Shown one piece after another: positions 33,635-42,479 of a DNA stretch of 64,000 bases. Both the position numbers and the translations under genes were made by a program. Source of the stretch: JAUNBN01 sp036645935 (GTDB taxonomy: Bacteria; Bacillota; Clostridia; Oscillospirales; Ruminococcaceae); assembly GCA_036645935.1 (NCBI GenBank), contig JAVXNE010000007.1, forward strand, positions 1 to 64,000. The letters are read 5' to 3'. Within the stretch, counting starts at the first letter, position 1; the number at the start of each line of letters is the position of its first letter. Below the pieces are notes generated by a model that made no database searches, was not told where the DNA came from, and saw nothing but the letters and a program-made list of their open reading frames with translations.

Positions 33635-35916
33635 TAAGTTTTCCTGTTTTTCTTCTCCTTACGCAAGTATATCGCCCCGCCGAGCGACAGCCACGAGAGC
33701 GCTTCGGCCACCCTCCACAGCAATCTGCCCTCAAACCGTATTTCGACCTCGCCCTCAAACCCCTCTGGAAGTTCAAGCTCAATCTCACCGTTCGGCGCGC
33801 GCCCGAGATTCAGCTTCTTCCCACTCGCAATGTCACGCGCGGTATATCCGGGATAACACAGTAGCGGCAGCGTCACCGTTCCTGCGCTTTTTTCGCCTTT
33901 TTCCCACTGCGGATTTGCAAGCTCAAGATCGACGTTGAGACCTCGTTTTTCAAAGTCAGCTATCTCGACATTGTCGGCGCTCGGCCATGTGTTCCAAAGA
34001 AGGCTCGCGTCACATCCAGTTGGGAGATATTCCCCGTTTCCGATACTCGCAGAAGGTATCGCATAATCGCCGTATGCTGTGAAGCTGCTGGCATATCCGC
34101 GCATGAAAACCGCAACTTGGAACAACGCCGCGAGTGAGAGCACGATCGCGCACGCCAGTTTTGCCGCGCAGGCGGTGATGTAATATGCCCCGACACAGCC
34201 CGTGAACGCGAGCAGCACGGCAACGACGGATAACAGCCGCCACGGAAACTGCATGACATTGACAAGCTTGCCCACCACTCCTGCGGACGTTGCCAGCATC
34301 TCCCACGGAAATATCCAGGTTGTCATAAATGCGAACACACCCGCGAGCACAAGCGATATCAGCCCCGCTCGAATTAAGCGCTCTTTCAGTGCACCGCGAC
34401 GAACAAGCGCAAGCAAAAACATTGCGGTTCCCGCGAAGAGCGCAAGTCCTATCCCGAACGGCATTTCGCCATACGGACCGGACTCAAGCGGCAGTGACCC
34501 GCCTGCTGCCGGGACATCGATTAGAAACAGCTGAATGGGGTATAGCGCCTGGTCCCATATTTTGTTGATCGTCTCGGAGACAGTCGCCGAGTTGACGACA
34601 TATTCACCCCGCATAACATCGAGAAACGGAATCAAAAACCACGCGTTGACCGCCAATGTCAGCCCTGCAGTTTTGGCGAGCATCAAAAATCTTTTCTTTT
34701 CAAACACGCGCCTTATTCCGATTAAAAGTATCAGAATGCTCAGCAGCGCAATCAACTCACAGCTAATAATGTGAGACTGAATTATTCCGGAATAACCCAA
34801 AACCCCGTATATCAATCCGCGCTTAAATTCAGGAGATTCAACCGGTTCAAGCAATATTAGCCAAAGCGCCGCGAGCACGAGAGGAAAAAGCGAGCAGGCG
34901 AGCGCCTCGCCCACCGCCGAACGCAGATAGACGTTGATGTATCGGTAATTTGCAAAAGCACAGAGCGCCGCCCCGACAACCGCGACATACCTCTTTTGAA
35001 ATATCGCGCGAAAGCCGAAATAGCCGCACACAACGCAGAGCAGATTGGTTAACAGCACAAGCGCCTTGTAGCACAGCTGCAGCGGAAATCCGACAAGTCG
35101 AAGCAGTGCCGAGGGGTAAAGAAACAGCTCGGGGTAAAACAGAGATGATGCGTAGCCGTAGCCATTAATAGCCTGCGGGTGTATTCGCACCGGGAACTGT
35201 CCGCCGCGCAGACCCTCCTTTAAACCCTCAATCCGCGTAAGATGATAGATAAGGTCGTGACCCTCGCGCAACCCAGTACGCAGCAGCGGCAGCGAACAGA
35301 GAATCACAAGTGCTGCAAGCGCAAAAAACACCGCCCGTGTTTCTCCGCTGCCCGCACGAAGACATCCTTTTGTGAACTGCCAATAGAGCGCGTCCGCAAT
35401 GGTGAGGACAACCACCAGCGCTGTGAGCACCATCCGCGAAATATCTCTATTTTCCGTTATGGCAATCCCGCGCACAGTCAGTGCTCCATATTGATAAAAC
35501 ACTTTAACCGAGATGGCTGCCGAGCTTCCATATACCCAAATCTGCGTTGAGAGCGGGTCGTTCATCGCCGGGAGCACAACGATGCCGTCGGTTTGAGCCG
35601 TGCCTCCGGACAGCCTGTCCACCTCAAGCACATTGAGCGCATTTGCGGTGTTGACGGCATCAAGAGTTATTGTGTACGACCCACGCGGGAGCGTTATCTT
35701 GGGCGTTGAGACGAAATATCCCTGATAGCCGTAGCTGTCGTCGATATATCTCCCGCCATTTTGAATCGTTCCGATTTCCGCAAACAGCTTGTCCGGTCCA
35801 AACCGCACCTCACTTTTGGGGCGGGAAAACAACAAGACAGCAAACAGCACGACCATCACAAGTTGCAGCGCGAGCACAAATAATAGTTTCCTGTTTGCAT
35901 CAAAACTATTCCTCAT
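33634..35916 (-). CDS. Large polytopic membrane protein, PTPS-related/GT-C-like, copy 1
   Basis: The 760-residue protein has the same architecture as its downstream neighbour, with collinear blocks such as LREGHDLIYHLTRIEGLKEG, FPVRIHPQAINGYGYASSLFYPELF and IIQSHIISCELIALL. The Asp-His pair in GHDLIYHL is at the position of the GT-C-type acidic motif. The ATG at 35916 follows AAGGAG and overlaps the end of the NlpC/P60 gene by 11 bases; the 24 residues upstream in frame belong to that gene's DNA. Tandem duplication followed by divergence is the simplest origin. Confidence 0.8.
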   Translation of the reverse strand: MRNSFDANRKLLFVLALQLVMVVLFAVLLFSRPKSEVRFGPDKLFAEIGTIQNGGRYIDDSYGYQGYFVSTPKITLPRGSYTITLDAVNTANALNVLEVDRLSGGTAQTDGIVVLPAMNDPLSTQIWVYGSSAAISVKVFYQYGALTVRGIAITENRDISRMVLTALVVVLTIADALYWQFTKGCLRAGSGETRAVFFALAALVILCSLPLLRTGLREGHDLIYHLTRIEGLKEGLRGGQFPVRIHPQAINGYGYASSLFYPELFLYPSALLRLVGFPLQLCYKALVLLTNLLCVVCGYFGFRAIFQKRYVAVVGAALCAFANYRYINVYLRSAVGEALACSLFPLVLAALWLILLEPVESPEFKRGLIYGVLGYSGIIQSHIISCELIALLSILILLIGIRRVFEKKRFLMLAKTAGLTLAVNAWFLIPFLDVMRGEYVVNSATVSETINKIWDQALYPIQLFLIDVPAAGGSLPLESGPYGEMPFGIGLALFAGTAMFLLALVRRGALKERLIRAGLISLVLAGVFAFMTTWIFPWEMLATSAGVVGKLVNVMQFPWRLLSVVAVLLAFTGCVGAYYITACAAKLACAIVLSLAALFQVAVFMRGYASSFTAYGDYAIPSASIGNGEYLPTGCDASLLWNTWPSADNVEIADFEKRGLNVDLELANPQWEKGEKSAGTVTLPLLCYPGYTARDIASGKKLNLGRAPNGEIELELPEGFEGEVEIRFEGRLLWRVAEALSWLSLGGAIYLRKEKKNRKT

Positions 35917-37810
35917 TGCTCTCCTTATCCACCCACCCAAGCTCAGTCCACATCTCGGTGACGTTTCCGTCAGCTTTATAGGTAGCATCCATCGGAACTA
36001 CATAGTCATAGATCCCGCTGTTGATTACCGCCTGCCCTCTTGTAAAGTGGGTCACTCTAACTGACGTAAACAGAGATTCCGCAATCCAGATTTCGGTGTC
36101 CGTCATCCCTATTATTATAGCCATGTGCCCGTCTTGAGCTATCAGGTCACCAACTTGCGGCTTGTCGGATTTGAGATAAGCATCGGACAGCCATTCGAGC
36201 GGGGCGAGATCGCAGAGATCGTTTTTGCCGTATTCATCACCCGCACCAATATCGCCGACATCCGTGCCGCCGTTGATCAAAACCCAGCACACAAAGCCGC
36301 TACAATCAAGGCCGTTGGGATACTGTTGACCCGCCACAAAGGCATATTTCGTCTCCCAGTTGGACAGAGGTTCTCCCCATGTCGCGGGTCCGAAACGAAT
36401 CAAATCCTGCTGAAGGATGTCATATTTTGTCTCTGAAAGATAGAGTCCCTTATGATAGTAACGTCCCTCTCCGTCGCACTGAGGGCGACCCGAAAGCGCG
36501 TTGATGCGTCCATTTTCAAAAAAGTACGGAACTCTGTATGGAAACTCGAGCGTCAAAAAACGTGCCGCCGCGACGGCGCCGCCGCGAGTTCCGTCGCCAC
36601 CGCCTCTCGCGACACGGTCAAACAATATCTCATCGAGCAGCGCGGCCTCCTCGTCTGTGAACACGTCCGCACGAAGCATCGGCTTGCTGAAAGTGTTCCA
36701 ATTGGGCAACGTTATCAAATCGGTTATAACCGCTTCGGTTTCTGCTTTCGTGCCGTCCTGCGTCCGTGCCGTTATCGTCGCGCGCCCGACCCCGACGCCT
36801 GTAATGACGCCATCCTTAACGGTCGCAATCTTTTCGTCCGAGCTGGACCAATGCACAGTGCTGTCAACATCTCCGATTGCGATAACCTGTGCTTTTAACT
36901 CGTGAACTCCCTCGAGTGGCATGTAAAGCTTATCAAAGCTGAGTTTGACCGTCACGACGCGGTTAATATCAATTTTGTCTTCTTCTGTGCTTGTGCTGAT
37001 GTTTCCGCGGGAATCCTTAACATAAATTTCAAAACTTCCGCCGCTGACATTAAACTTGCATAATCCGTTTTCAGCCATCACCCAGCCCTTATCATCAATC
37101 GCCGGAGGCACGTCCTTATCTCCCAGAATGCACCACAGCCCATCGCGACCCGCCATCCACGAACCCGCAACCTTTACAATCATCGGCACCGTGTTGTCGC
37201 TGTTAACCGTTTCTGATATCTCAACTTCTTCGACATGCGGCGGCACTTTGCCTGCATAAGCCGCAAACGCCGTCGCGCTGAACATCATCAGAATCACGAA
37301 CACTGCAGTAAACGATCCAATATACGGTATCCGCTGGGTCTGTGGCCGAAGTCTATGGTGAGCATAGACTGAGCGCAATGGCCTGACCGTCTGCTCAACG
37401 TGATATTCAAGGGAGGGTTTCTGCACATCCTGACCGTCATCGTCGCTCTCGGCGGCACTTTTCCCATTATCGGACAGGGATTGGGGGTGCTGCACTTCGT
37501 TCGATTCAGCATCCGCCGCCCCACTGCGATCATCGACAAGCTCCTCAACGACAGCTCGATTGCGTTCGGATTCATCCGACGCGGTGCCGTCCGACCCGGT
37601 CGTTTTACCGCTCAATTCCGCCAGTTCGCCGCCAGCTTGTATCTCAACTTTGTGACTTTCCTCTGTTGGAGCACTTTCCGCACTCTCGTGCGCCCCGGAA
37701 ATCTCTGAAAGTGACGCGAGACTCTGCCGATCACGCGCATCATCCTCATGCACAGGGGTACCGTTTTGCTCCGATTTCTCTCTCTCTTTTGCCGCTTTGT
37801 AAATTGCCAT
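35906..37810 (-). CDS. Membrane-anchored NlpC/P60 peptidoglycan hydrolase with Ig-like domain
   Basis: The 634-residue protein begins with an unusually long, acidic, low-complexity cytoplasmic region (about 1-160). It then has one membrane helix (about 165-190), an Ig-like BIG_2 domain (about 285-360; TVHWSSSDEKIATVKDG) and a C-terminal NlpC/P60 domain. The catalytic Cys is in NGLDCSGFVCW (near 502) and the His in QDGHMAIII (near 563). Such enzymes cut peptide stems in the cell wall. The cytoplasmic tail suggests regulation or localisation from inside. It is first in an overlapping operon with two giant membrane proteins and proBA. Confidence 0.9.
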   Translation of the reverse strand: MAIYKAAKEREKSEQNGTPVHEDDARDRQSLASLSEISGAHESAESAPTEESHKVEIQAGGELAELSGKTTGSDGTASDESERNRAVVEELVDDRSGAADAESNEVQHPQSLSDNGKSAAESDDDGQDVQKPSLEYHVEQTVRPLRSVYAHHRLRPQTQRIPYIGSFTAVFVILMMFSATAFAAYAGKVPPHVEEVEISETVNSDNTVPMIVKVAGSWMAGRDGLWCILGDKDVPPAIDDKGWVMAENGLCKFNVSGGSFEIYVKDSRGNISTSTEEDKIDINRVVTVKLSFDKLYMPLEGVHELKAQVIAIGDVDSTVHWSSSDEKIATVKDGVITGVGVGRATITARTQDGTKAETEAVITDLITLPNWNTFSKPMLRADVFTDEEAALLDEILFDRVARGGGDGTRGGAVAAARFLTLEFPYRVPYFFENGRINALSGRPQCDGEGRYYHKGLYLSETKYDILQQDLIRFGPATWGEPLSNWETKYAFVAGQQYPNGLDCSGFVCWVLINGGTDVGDIGAGDEYGKNDLCDLAPLEWLSDAYLKSDKPQVGDLIAQDGHMAIIIGMTDTEIWIAESLFTSVRVTHFTRGQAVINSGIYDYVVPMDATYKADGNVTEMWTELGWVDKESNEE

Positions 37811-37871
37811 CTGAGACTCCCAAAAACACGTCTATCAATATTTTTTGCTAAATTTCGACTATAAACATTGT

Positions 37872-37900
37872 ATTATATAAATATATACGAATGTAGAAAA
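37872..37900 (-). promoter_or_regulatory. Candidate promoter of the NlpC/P60-proBA operon
   Basis: On the minus strand a perfect TATAAT (37877-37872) lies 17 bases after a poor TTTTCT (37900-37895), about 60 bases before the start, in very AT-rich DNA. Confidence 0.4.
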
Positions 37901-37952
37901 TTTTGCAATAAATTCACAGTTTTGTAACATTTGTTTTCCCGCGCCGCTCAAC

Positions 37953-37981
37953 TTGAGTATGAGTCAAAATTCTGATATACT
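37953..37981 (+). promoter_or_regulatory. Promoter of the GDP-fucose operon
   Basis: TTGAGT (37953-37958), exactly 17 bases and TATACT (37976-37981) lie about 30 bases before the fucosyltransferase start, which has GAGGTG as ribosome site. Confidence 0.65.
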
Positions 37982-38018
37982 TTAAAAATAAGCAAGGGTT
38001 GCGCGAGGTGTTTTACAG

Positions 38019-38957
38019 ATGATATTTGCTCAAATGTGCGGTGGCCTCGGAAATCAAATGTTTGAATACGCCTATGCCAGAGCGCTGCAACGCCGCCTGG
38101 AACTGCCGCTCTGCCTTGATTTTTCTTTTTTTAATATTTCCGACAATGTCGTGCACACCCCGCGCGACGTCTCGGCTCTCTTTCGCTACAATATTGAGTA
38201 TGACGACATGATTTTCGCATGGTCGGACGTTCACGCGCGCTATGGGCCACGCTATGCGCAACATGAGCGCTTTGCGAGAGCTTTTGACGGAATTGAGCGC
38301 GCATTCGGCCCGAGCGGACGTTTTCTTGCCGAGAGGTTTTGTGCATCGTTTGAGAATTTTCTCGGAGTTTATCTATGTGAAGACAGGTATATACGCGAAT
38401 TTTCAAGCTCTCGCTCGGCCGTCATGTGCTCGGGATATCGTCAGAGCGAGCGATATTTCTGCGATTTCTCGGAGGATATCCGACACGAGCTCACTTTGAC
38501 CGACGCCATACCTTTTGATCTGCGCTCGATATATCAACGAATTTCCGGATGCAGCGCGGTGTGCGTGCACGTTCGCCGCGGTGATTACACCGCCCCGGGA
38601 GTTGCCGAGCAGCATCTTGTGTGTACCCCGAAATATTATTCCGACGCGGCAAAATATATCACCTCCCGCGTTCCCGGCGCGGTGCTCTTTGTTTTTTCGG
38701 ACGATATTGAGTGGGCGCGGGCAAACATATTTTTTGAGAGCGAGGTCGTCTTTGTCGAACAGGGGCACCCCGCACACGAGGATCTGCGTCTCATGAGCGC
38801 ATGTCGGCATTTTGTGCTCTCCAACAGTTCGTTCAGCTGGTGGGCACAGTATTTGAGCGACGGCACAGATAAGCTCGTCTGCGCGCCGCCACACTGGTTC
38901 GCAAACGGCAAAAAAACCGATATCTATCAAAGTAACTGGCAGCTTATCGACTGCTGA
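38019..38957 (+). CDS. GT11 alpha-1,2-fucosyltransferase
   Basis: The 312-residue protein begins with the family start MIFAQMCGGLGNQMFEYAYA and has the diagnostic CVHVRRGDYT motif near residue 190, as well as FVLSNSSFSWWAQYLS near residue 270. GT11 enzymes transfer L-fucose from GDP-fucose to galactose in alpha-1,2 linkage, often making H-antigen-like structures on surface glycans. No signal or membrane helix is seen, so it is a cytoplasmic enzyme. It is first in an operon with the four genes that make GDP-fucose from mannose 6-phosphate. The acceptor polymer is not encoded here. Confidence 0.93.
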   Translation: MIFAQMCGGLGNQMFEYAYARALQRRLELPLCLDFSFFNISDNVVHTPRDVSALFRYNIEYDDMIFAWSDVHARYGPRYAQHERFARAFDGIERAFGPSGRFLAERFCASFENFLGVYLCEDRYIREFSSSRSAVMCSGYRQSERYFCDFSEDIRHELTLTDAIPFDLRSIYQRISGCSAVCVHVRRGDYTAPGVAEQHLVCTPKYYSDAAKYITSRVPGAVLFVFSDDIEWARANIFFESEVVFVEQGHPAHEDLRLMSACRHFVLSNSSFSWWAQYLSDGTDKLVCAPPHWFANGKKTDIYQSNWQLIDC

Positions 38958-38970
38958 CGGAGGAAAGATT

Positions 38971-40005
38971 TTGAGTAAAACAGCGTTGGTTTCAGGATTG
39001 GCAGGACAGGACGGGTCGTTTCTTGCCGAGTTGCTGCTTTCAAAAGGATACGAGGTGCATGGCATCGTGCGCCGCCACTCAGTGGACCGAATGGAGCGAA
39101 TTGAACATCTTCGAGGTGACCCGCGTCTCACGCTGCACTTCGGCGATATGACCGACTCGTTGAGCCTCGTGAAGATAATGCTCGCAGTGCGGCCGGACGA
39201 GGTTTATAATCTCGCTGCGCAGTCCCACGTTCAGGTATCCTTTGATGTTCCCGAATACACCGCCGACGCCGACGCTCTCGGCACACTGCGACTGCTCGAG
39301 GCGGTGCGCATCGCGGGGCTTGAAAAAAGCTGCCGTTTTTATCAGGCCTCGACCTCAGAGCTGTTCGGGCATGTGCTCGAGATTCCCCAGAGCGAACGCA
39401 CCCCGTTCAATCCCTGCTCTCCTTACGCAGCCGCCAAACTTTACGGCTACTACATCGTTAAAAACTACCGTGAAGCCTACCATATGTTCTGCGTCAACGG
39501 CGTGCTTTTCAACCACGAATCTCAGCGACGCGGCGAGACCTTTGTAACGCGCAAGATAACGCTTGCAGCCGCCGCAATCGCCGCCGGCAGACAGAGTAAT
39601 CTGAGGCTAGGAAACCTTTCAGCGCTGCGCGACTGGGGTTTTGCGGGTGATTATGTCGAATGCATGTGGCTGATGCTTCAGCAGCGTGAACCAGAGGATT
39701 TCGTCATCGCGACAGGAGAGCAACACAGTGTGCGTGAATTCTGCACCCTCGCGTTCAAATACGCCGGAATCGAGCTCGAGTGGCGCGGTGAGGGCGCAAA
39801 TGAAAAAGGGTTCGATGTTGTGACCGGCCGTGAGCTTGTCACCGTCGATCCCTCATTCTTTCGACCCTCCGAGGTCGAAACGCTGCTCGGAGACCCGACA
39901 AAAGCTCGCGAAAAACTTGGCTGGAATCCACGGCGCACGAGCTTTGAGCAGTTAGTGCGGCTGATGGTAGAAAATGATGTCAATGCGGAGAAAATCAATG
40001 GATAA
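38971..40005 (+). CDS. gmd: GDP-mannose 4,6-dehydratase
   Basis: The 344-residue short-chain-dehydrogenase-type enzyme starts at TTG behind GGAGGAAA and has the NAD(P) motif GLAGQDGSFLAELLLSKGYEVHG. The catalytic YxxxK is in SPYAAAKLYGYYIVKNYREAYHM, and NHESQRRGETFVTRKIT is the hallmark of GMD. It converts GDP-mannose to GDP-4-keto-6-deoxymannose, the first committed step to GDP-L-fucose. It overlaps the next gene by eight bases. Full length. Confidence 0.96.
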   Translation: MSKTALVSGLAGQDGSFLAELLLSKGYEVHGIVRRHSVDRMERIEHLRGDPRLTLHFGDMTDSLSLVKIMLAVRPDEVYNLAAQSHVQVSFDVPEYTADADALGTLRLLEAVRIAGLEKSCRFYQASTSELFGHVLEIPQSERTPFNPCSPYAAAKLYGYYIVKNYREAYHMFCVNGVLFNHESQRRGETFVTRKITLAAAAIAAGRQSNLRLGNLSALRDWGFAGDYVECMWLMLQQREPEDFVIATGEQHSVREFCTLAFKYAGIELEWRGEGANEKGFDVVTGRELVTVDPSFFRPSEVETLLGDPTKAREKLGWNPRRTSFEQLVRLMVENDVNAEKING

Positions 40006-40939
40006 ACTCGATAAAATATATCTGTGCGGACATAATGGCATGGTCGGATCGGCTGTCGGCCGAGCCTTGCGCCAGAGAGGGTATTCAAAAATAATAACCC
40101 GGAGCTCAAAGGAACTCGATTTGCGCAATCAGGCGGCAACACTCGCTTTTTTTGAGCAGGAGCATCCCGATTGTGCCGTGGTTGCGGCAGCGCGTGTCGG
40201 CGGAATCGCCGCAAACATGAATGACCTTTCAGGTTTTCTTTATGACAACGCAATGATCGCGTTCAACGTTATTAATTCAGCATATCTTAGCGGCGTGAAA
40301 AAGCTGCTTTTTCTCGGCTCGTCATGTATATATCCGCGTATGGCAAAACAACCGATTAACGAGAGCGCGCTGCTGACCGGATCACTTGAACCGACTAATG
40401 AGGGTTACGCACTCGCAAAAATCGCAGGACTCAAATACTGCGAATATCTCAACTGTGAACGCGGTGTCAAATTCATCAGCGCAATGCCGTGCAATCTTTA
40501 TGGACCCGGCGACAACTATCATCCCGAACACTCCCACGTGCTGCCCGCCCTCATCCGTCGCTGTCATGAGGCAAAGCTCGCGGGCACGGCAAACGTCACA
40601 ATCTGGGGAACCGGCAGTCCGCTTCGCGAGTTTCTGTTCGTCGACGACCTCGCGGACGCGTGCGTGTTTCTGCTTGAAAATTACAACGGTTCTCAATTTA
40701 TCAACATCGGCTCGGGTGAAGAGATTTCGATATCCGAACTTGCATCTCTCGTCGCGAAAATCGTCGGTTACCGCGGCGACATTTTGTTTGATCCCGGACG
40801 GCCGGACGGAACACCCCGCAAGCTGCTTGACGTTACCGCGATACACTCGCTGGGATGGACACACGCGACGCCTTTAGAGGCGGGCATACGGCTGACATAC
40901 GATAATTTTTTAAGTAACCCCATCAGAACGGAGCGATAG
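39998..40939 (+). CDS. fcl: GDP-L-fucose synthase
   Basis: The 313-residue enzyme starts MDKLDKIYLCGHNGMVGSAVGRAL with the NADP-binding glycine motif, and has LFLGSSCIYPRMAKQPINE and the catalytic Tyr-Lys in NEGYALAKIAGLKYCEY. It performs the 3,5-epimerisation and 4-reduction that produce GDP-L-fucose. The ATG at 39998 follows GGAG in the gmd 3' end; the ATG at 39974 would overlap gmd by more and lacks a ribosome site. It is directly followed by the phosphohexomutase gene after one base. Confidence 0.95.
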   Translation: MDKLDKIYLCGHNGMVGSAVGRALRQRGYSKIITRSSKELDLRNQAATLAFFEQEHPDCAVVAAARVGGIAANMNDLSGFLYDNAMIAFNVINSAYLSGVKKLLFLGSSCIYPRMAKQPINESALLTGSLEPTNEGYALAKIAGLKYCEYLNCERGVKFISAMPCNLYGPGDNYHPEHSHVLPALIRRCHEAKLAGTANVTIWGTGSPLREFLFVDDLADACVFLLENYNGSQFINIGSGEEISISELASLVAKIVGYRGDILFDPGRPDGTPRKLLDVTAIHSLGWTHATPLEAGIRLTYDNFLSNPIRTER

Positions 40940-40940
40940 C

Positions 40941-42479
40941 GTGGACAACCTCTCATATGACAAAAAGCGCCCAACCTTCGGGACAGGCGGAATTCGCGCC
41001 GTTATGGGATTTGGGTCTGAATGCTTCAATGCGGGTCTCGTCCGCGCCGCAACAATCGGAGCGGCGCGTTGGGCAAATGAAAAATACGGCGATGACGCGA
41101 TGAAGCTCGGATTTGTTGTATGTTGTGACACGCGCAACCATTCAACGGCCTACGCGCATCTGTGCGCCGATGTTCTTTCGATTGCCGGATTTCGTTCGCG
41201 GATTTTCAAGCAACCGACACCGACACCATTGCTCTCATACGCGATTCGCCGCTTTGGAGCGTGCGCCGGAATCGCGATAACCGCGAGCCACAACGCAGCC
41301 GCTTACAACGGATTCAAGGTTTATGACGCCACAGGAAACCAGCTCACACCTGATGACACCGCGCTTATCGCTCGCAAAACAGATGACTTCCTTCTCGATG
41401 GGGTGGACCGTCTGCCACAGCGAATATATTCAGAAGTCACTGTGATCGGTCCGTCGCTGCTTGAGGAATACATTTCAAAAGTAATCGCAAGCTTTCCCGC
41501 CGCAACGAATCCTGAAAAGTTGCGAATAGTGTATACTCCTCTTTTTGGTGCAGGCAGATTGGCCGTCTCAAAGATACTCACTTCAGCGGGATTTTCCGAT
41601 CTTTTGCTCGTTGCAACGCAGATGAAGGAAAACGGCGATTTCCCTGGTCTCGCAGCCCCAAACCCTGAGGATGAAGAAAGTTTGGAGAGCGCGCTCATGC
41701 TAGGACTTAAGCGGATGGCCGCTCTTGCCATCGCTACCGACCCCGACTGCGACCGAATCGCGGTTTGTGCGAGGCGTGGCTATAACTTTGACAAACTGAC
41801 AGGCAGCGAGCTGGGCGCGCTGCTCTGCGATTATGTGACACGCAACTTTAAGTGGGACGACGATAGAACCCCGGTTGTGCTCAAGACTGTCGTCACCGGG
41901 GAGCTGGGAGCAAAAATAGCGCGGTCGCGCGGATTTAAAGTGCGAGAGACGCTGACAGGATTCAAGTATATCGGCGCACTTATAAACGAACTCGAGCAGA
42001 GCGAAACCGAGCGCTTTGCATTTGCATACGAGGAGAGTTGCGGATACCTCGCAACATCACTCGTTCGTGACAAGGACGGAATATCGTCATCACTTTTGGC
42101 GTGCCTTACGGCCGCTGAATGCCTTTCCCGAAATCAGACGCTCTTCGATCATCTGAAAGAGCTGAATGAGCAATTTGGATACACCTTCGACTCTCTCGAA
42201 ACCGTCGAGACATTTTCGGGCAGTGAAATCATGCGCACCCTGCGCGAGAGGCCGCTGTTTAACAACTGTGAGATTGACGACTACTCTGTCGCTAAGGGAG
42301 GTCTGCCATCCGCAGATCTGCTTAAATATCGATTTTCAGACGGCAGCGTCGTGGCTGTGCGACCCTCGGGAACCGAGCCTAAACTCAAGATATACTGCTT
42401 TGCGGCGGCACCGAGCGAAGACGCTGCAAAATTGCGCCATGACGGACTGATCGCTGAAATTAAGGAGGCGGTTTTGTGA
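40941..42479 (+). CDS. Phosphomannomutase/phosphoglucomutase
   Basis: The 512-residue alpha-D-phosphohexomutase has the phosphoserine loop TASHNAAAYNGFK, the metal loop ATDPDCDRIAV, the sugar loop FAYEESCGYL and the phosphate-binding RPSGTEPKLKIY. It interconverts mannose 6- and 1-phosphate; the GDP-fucose context favours mannose over glucose. The start is GTG behind GGAGCGATAGC. Its length is that of the longer type-II (PgcA-like) enzymes rather than the about 455 residues of E. coli ManB. The stop overlaps the next start (GTGA). Confidence 0.92.
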   Translation: MDNLSYDKKRPTFGTGGIRAVMGFGSECFNAGLVRAATIGAARWANEKYGDDAMKLGFVVCCDTRNHSTAYAHLCADVLSIAGFRSRIFKQPTPTPLLSYAIRRFGACAGIAITASHNAAAYNGFKVYDATGNQLTPDDTALIARKTDDFLLDGVDRLPQRIYSEVTVIGPSLLEEYISKVIASFPAATNPEKLRIVYTPLFGAGRLAVSKILTSAGFSDLLLVATQMKENGDFPGLAAPNPEDEESLESALMLGLKRMAALAIATDPDCDRIAVCARRGYNFDKLTGSELGALLCDYVTRNFKWDDDRTPVVLKTVVTGELGAKIARSRGFKVRETLTGFKYIGALINELEQSETERFAFAYEESCGYLATSLVRDKDGISSSLLACLTAAECLSRNQTLFDHLKELNEQFGYTFDSLETVETFSGSEIMRTLRERPLFNNCEIDDYSVAKGGLPSADLLKYRFSDGSVVAVRPSGTEPKLKIYCFAAAPSEDAAKLRHDGLIAEIKEAVL

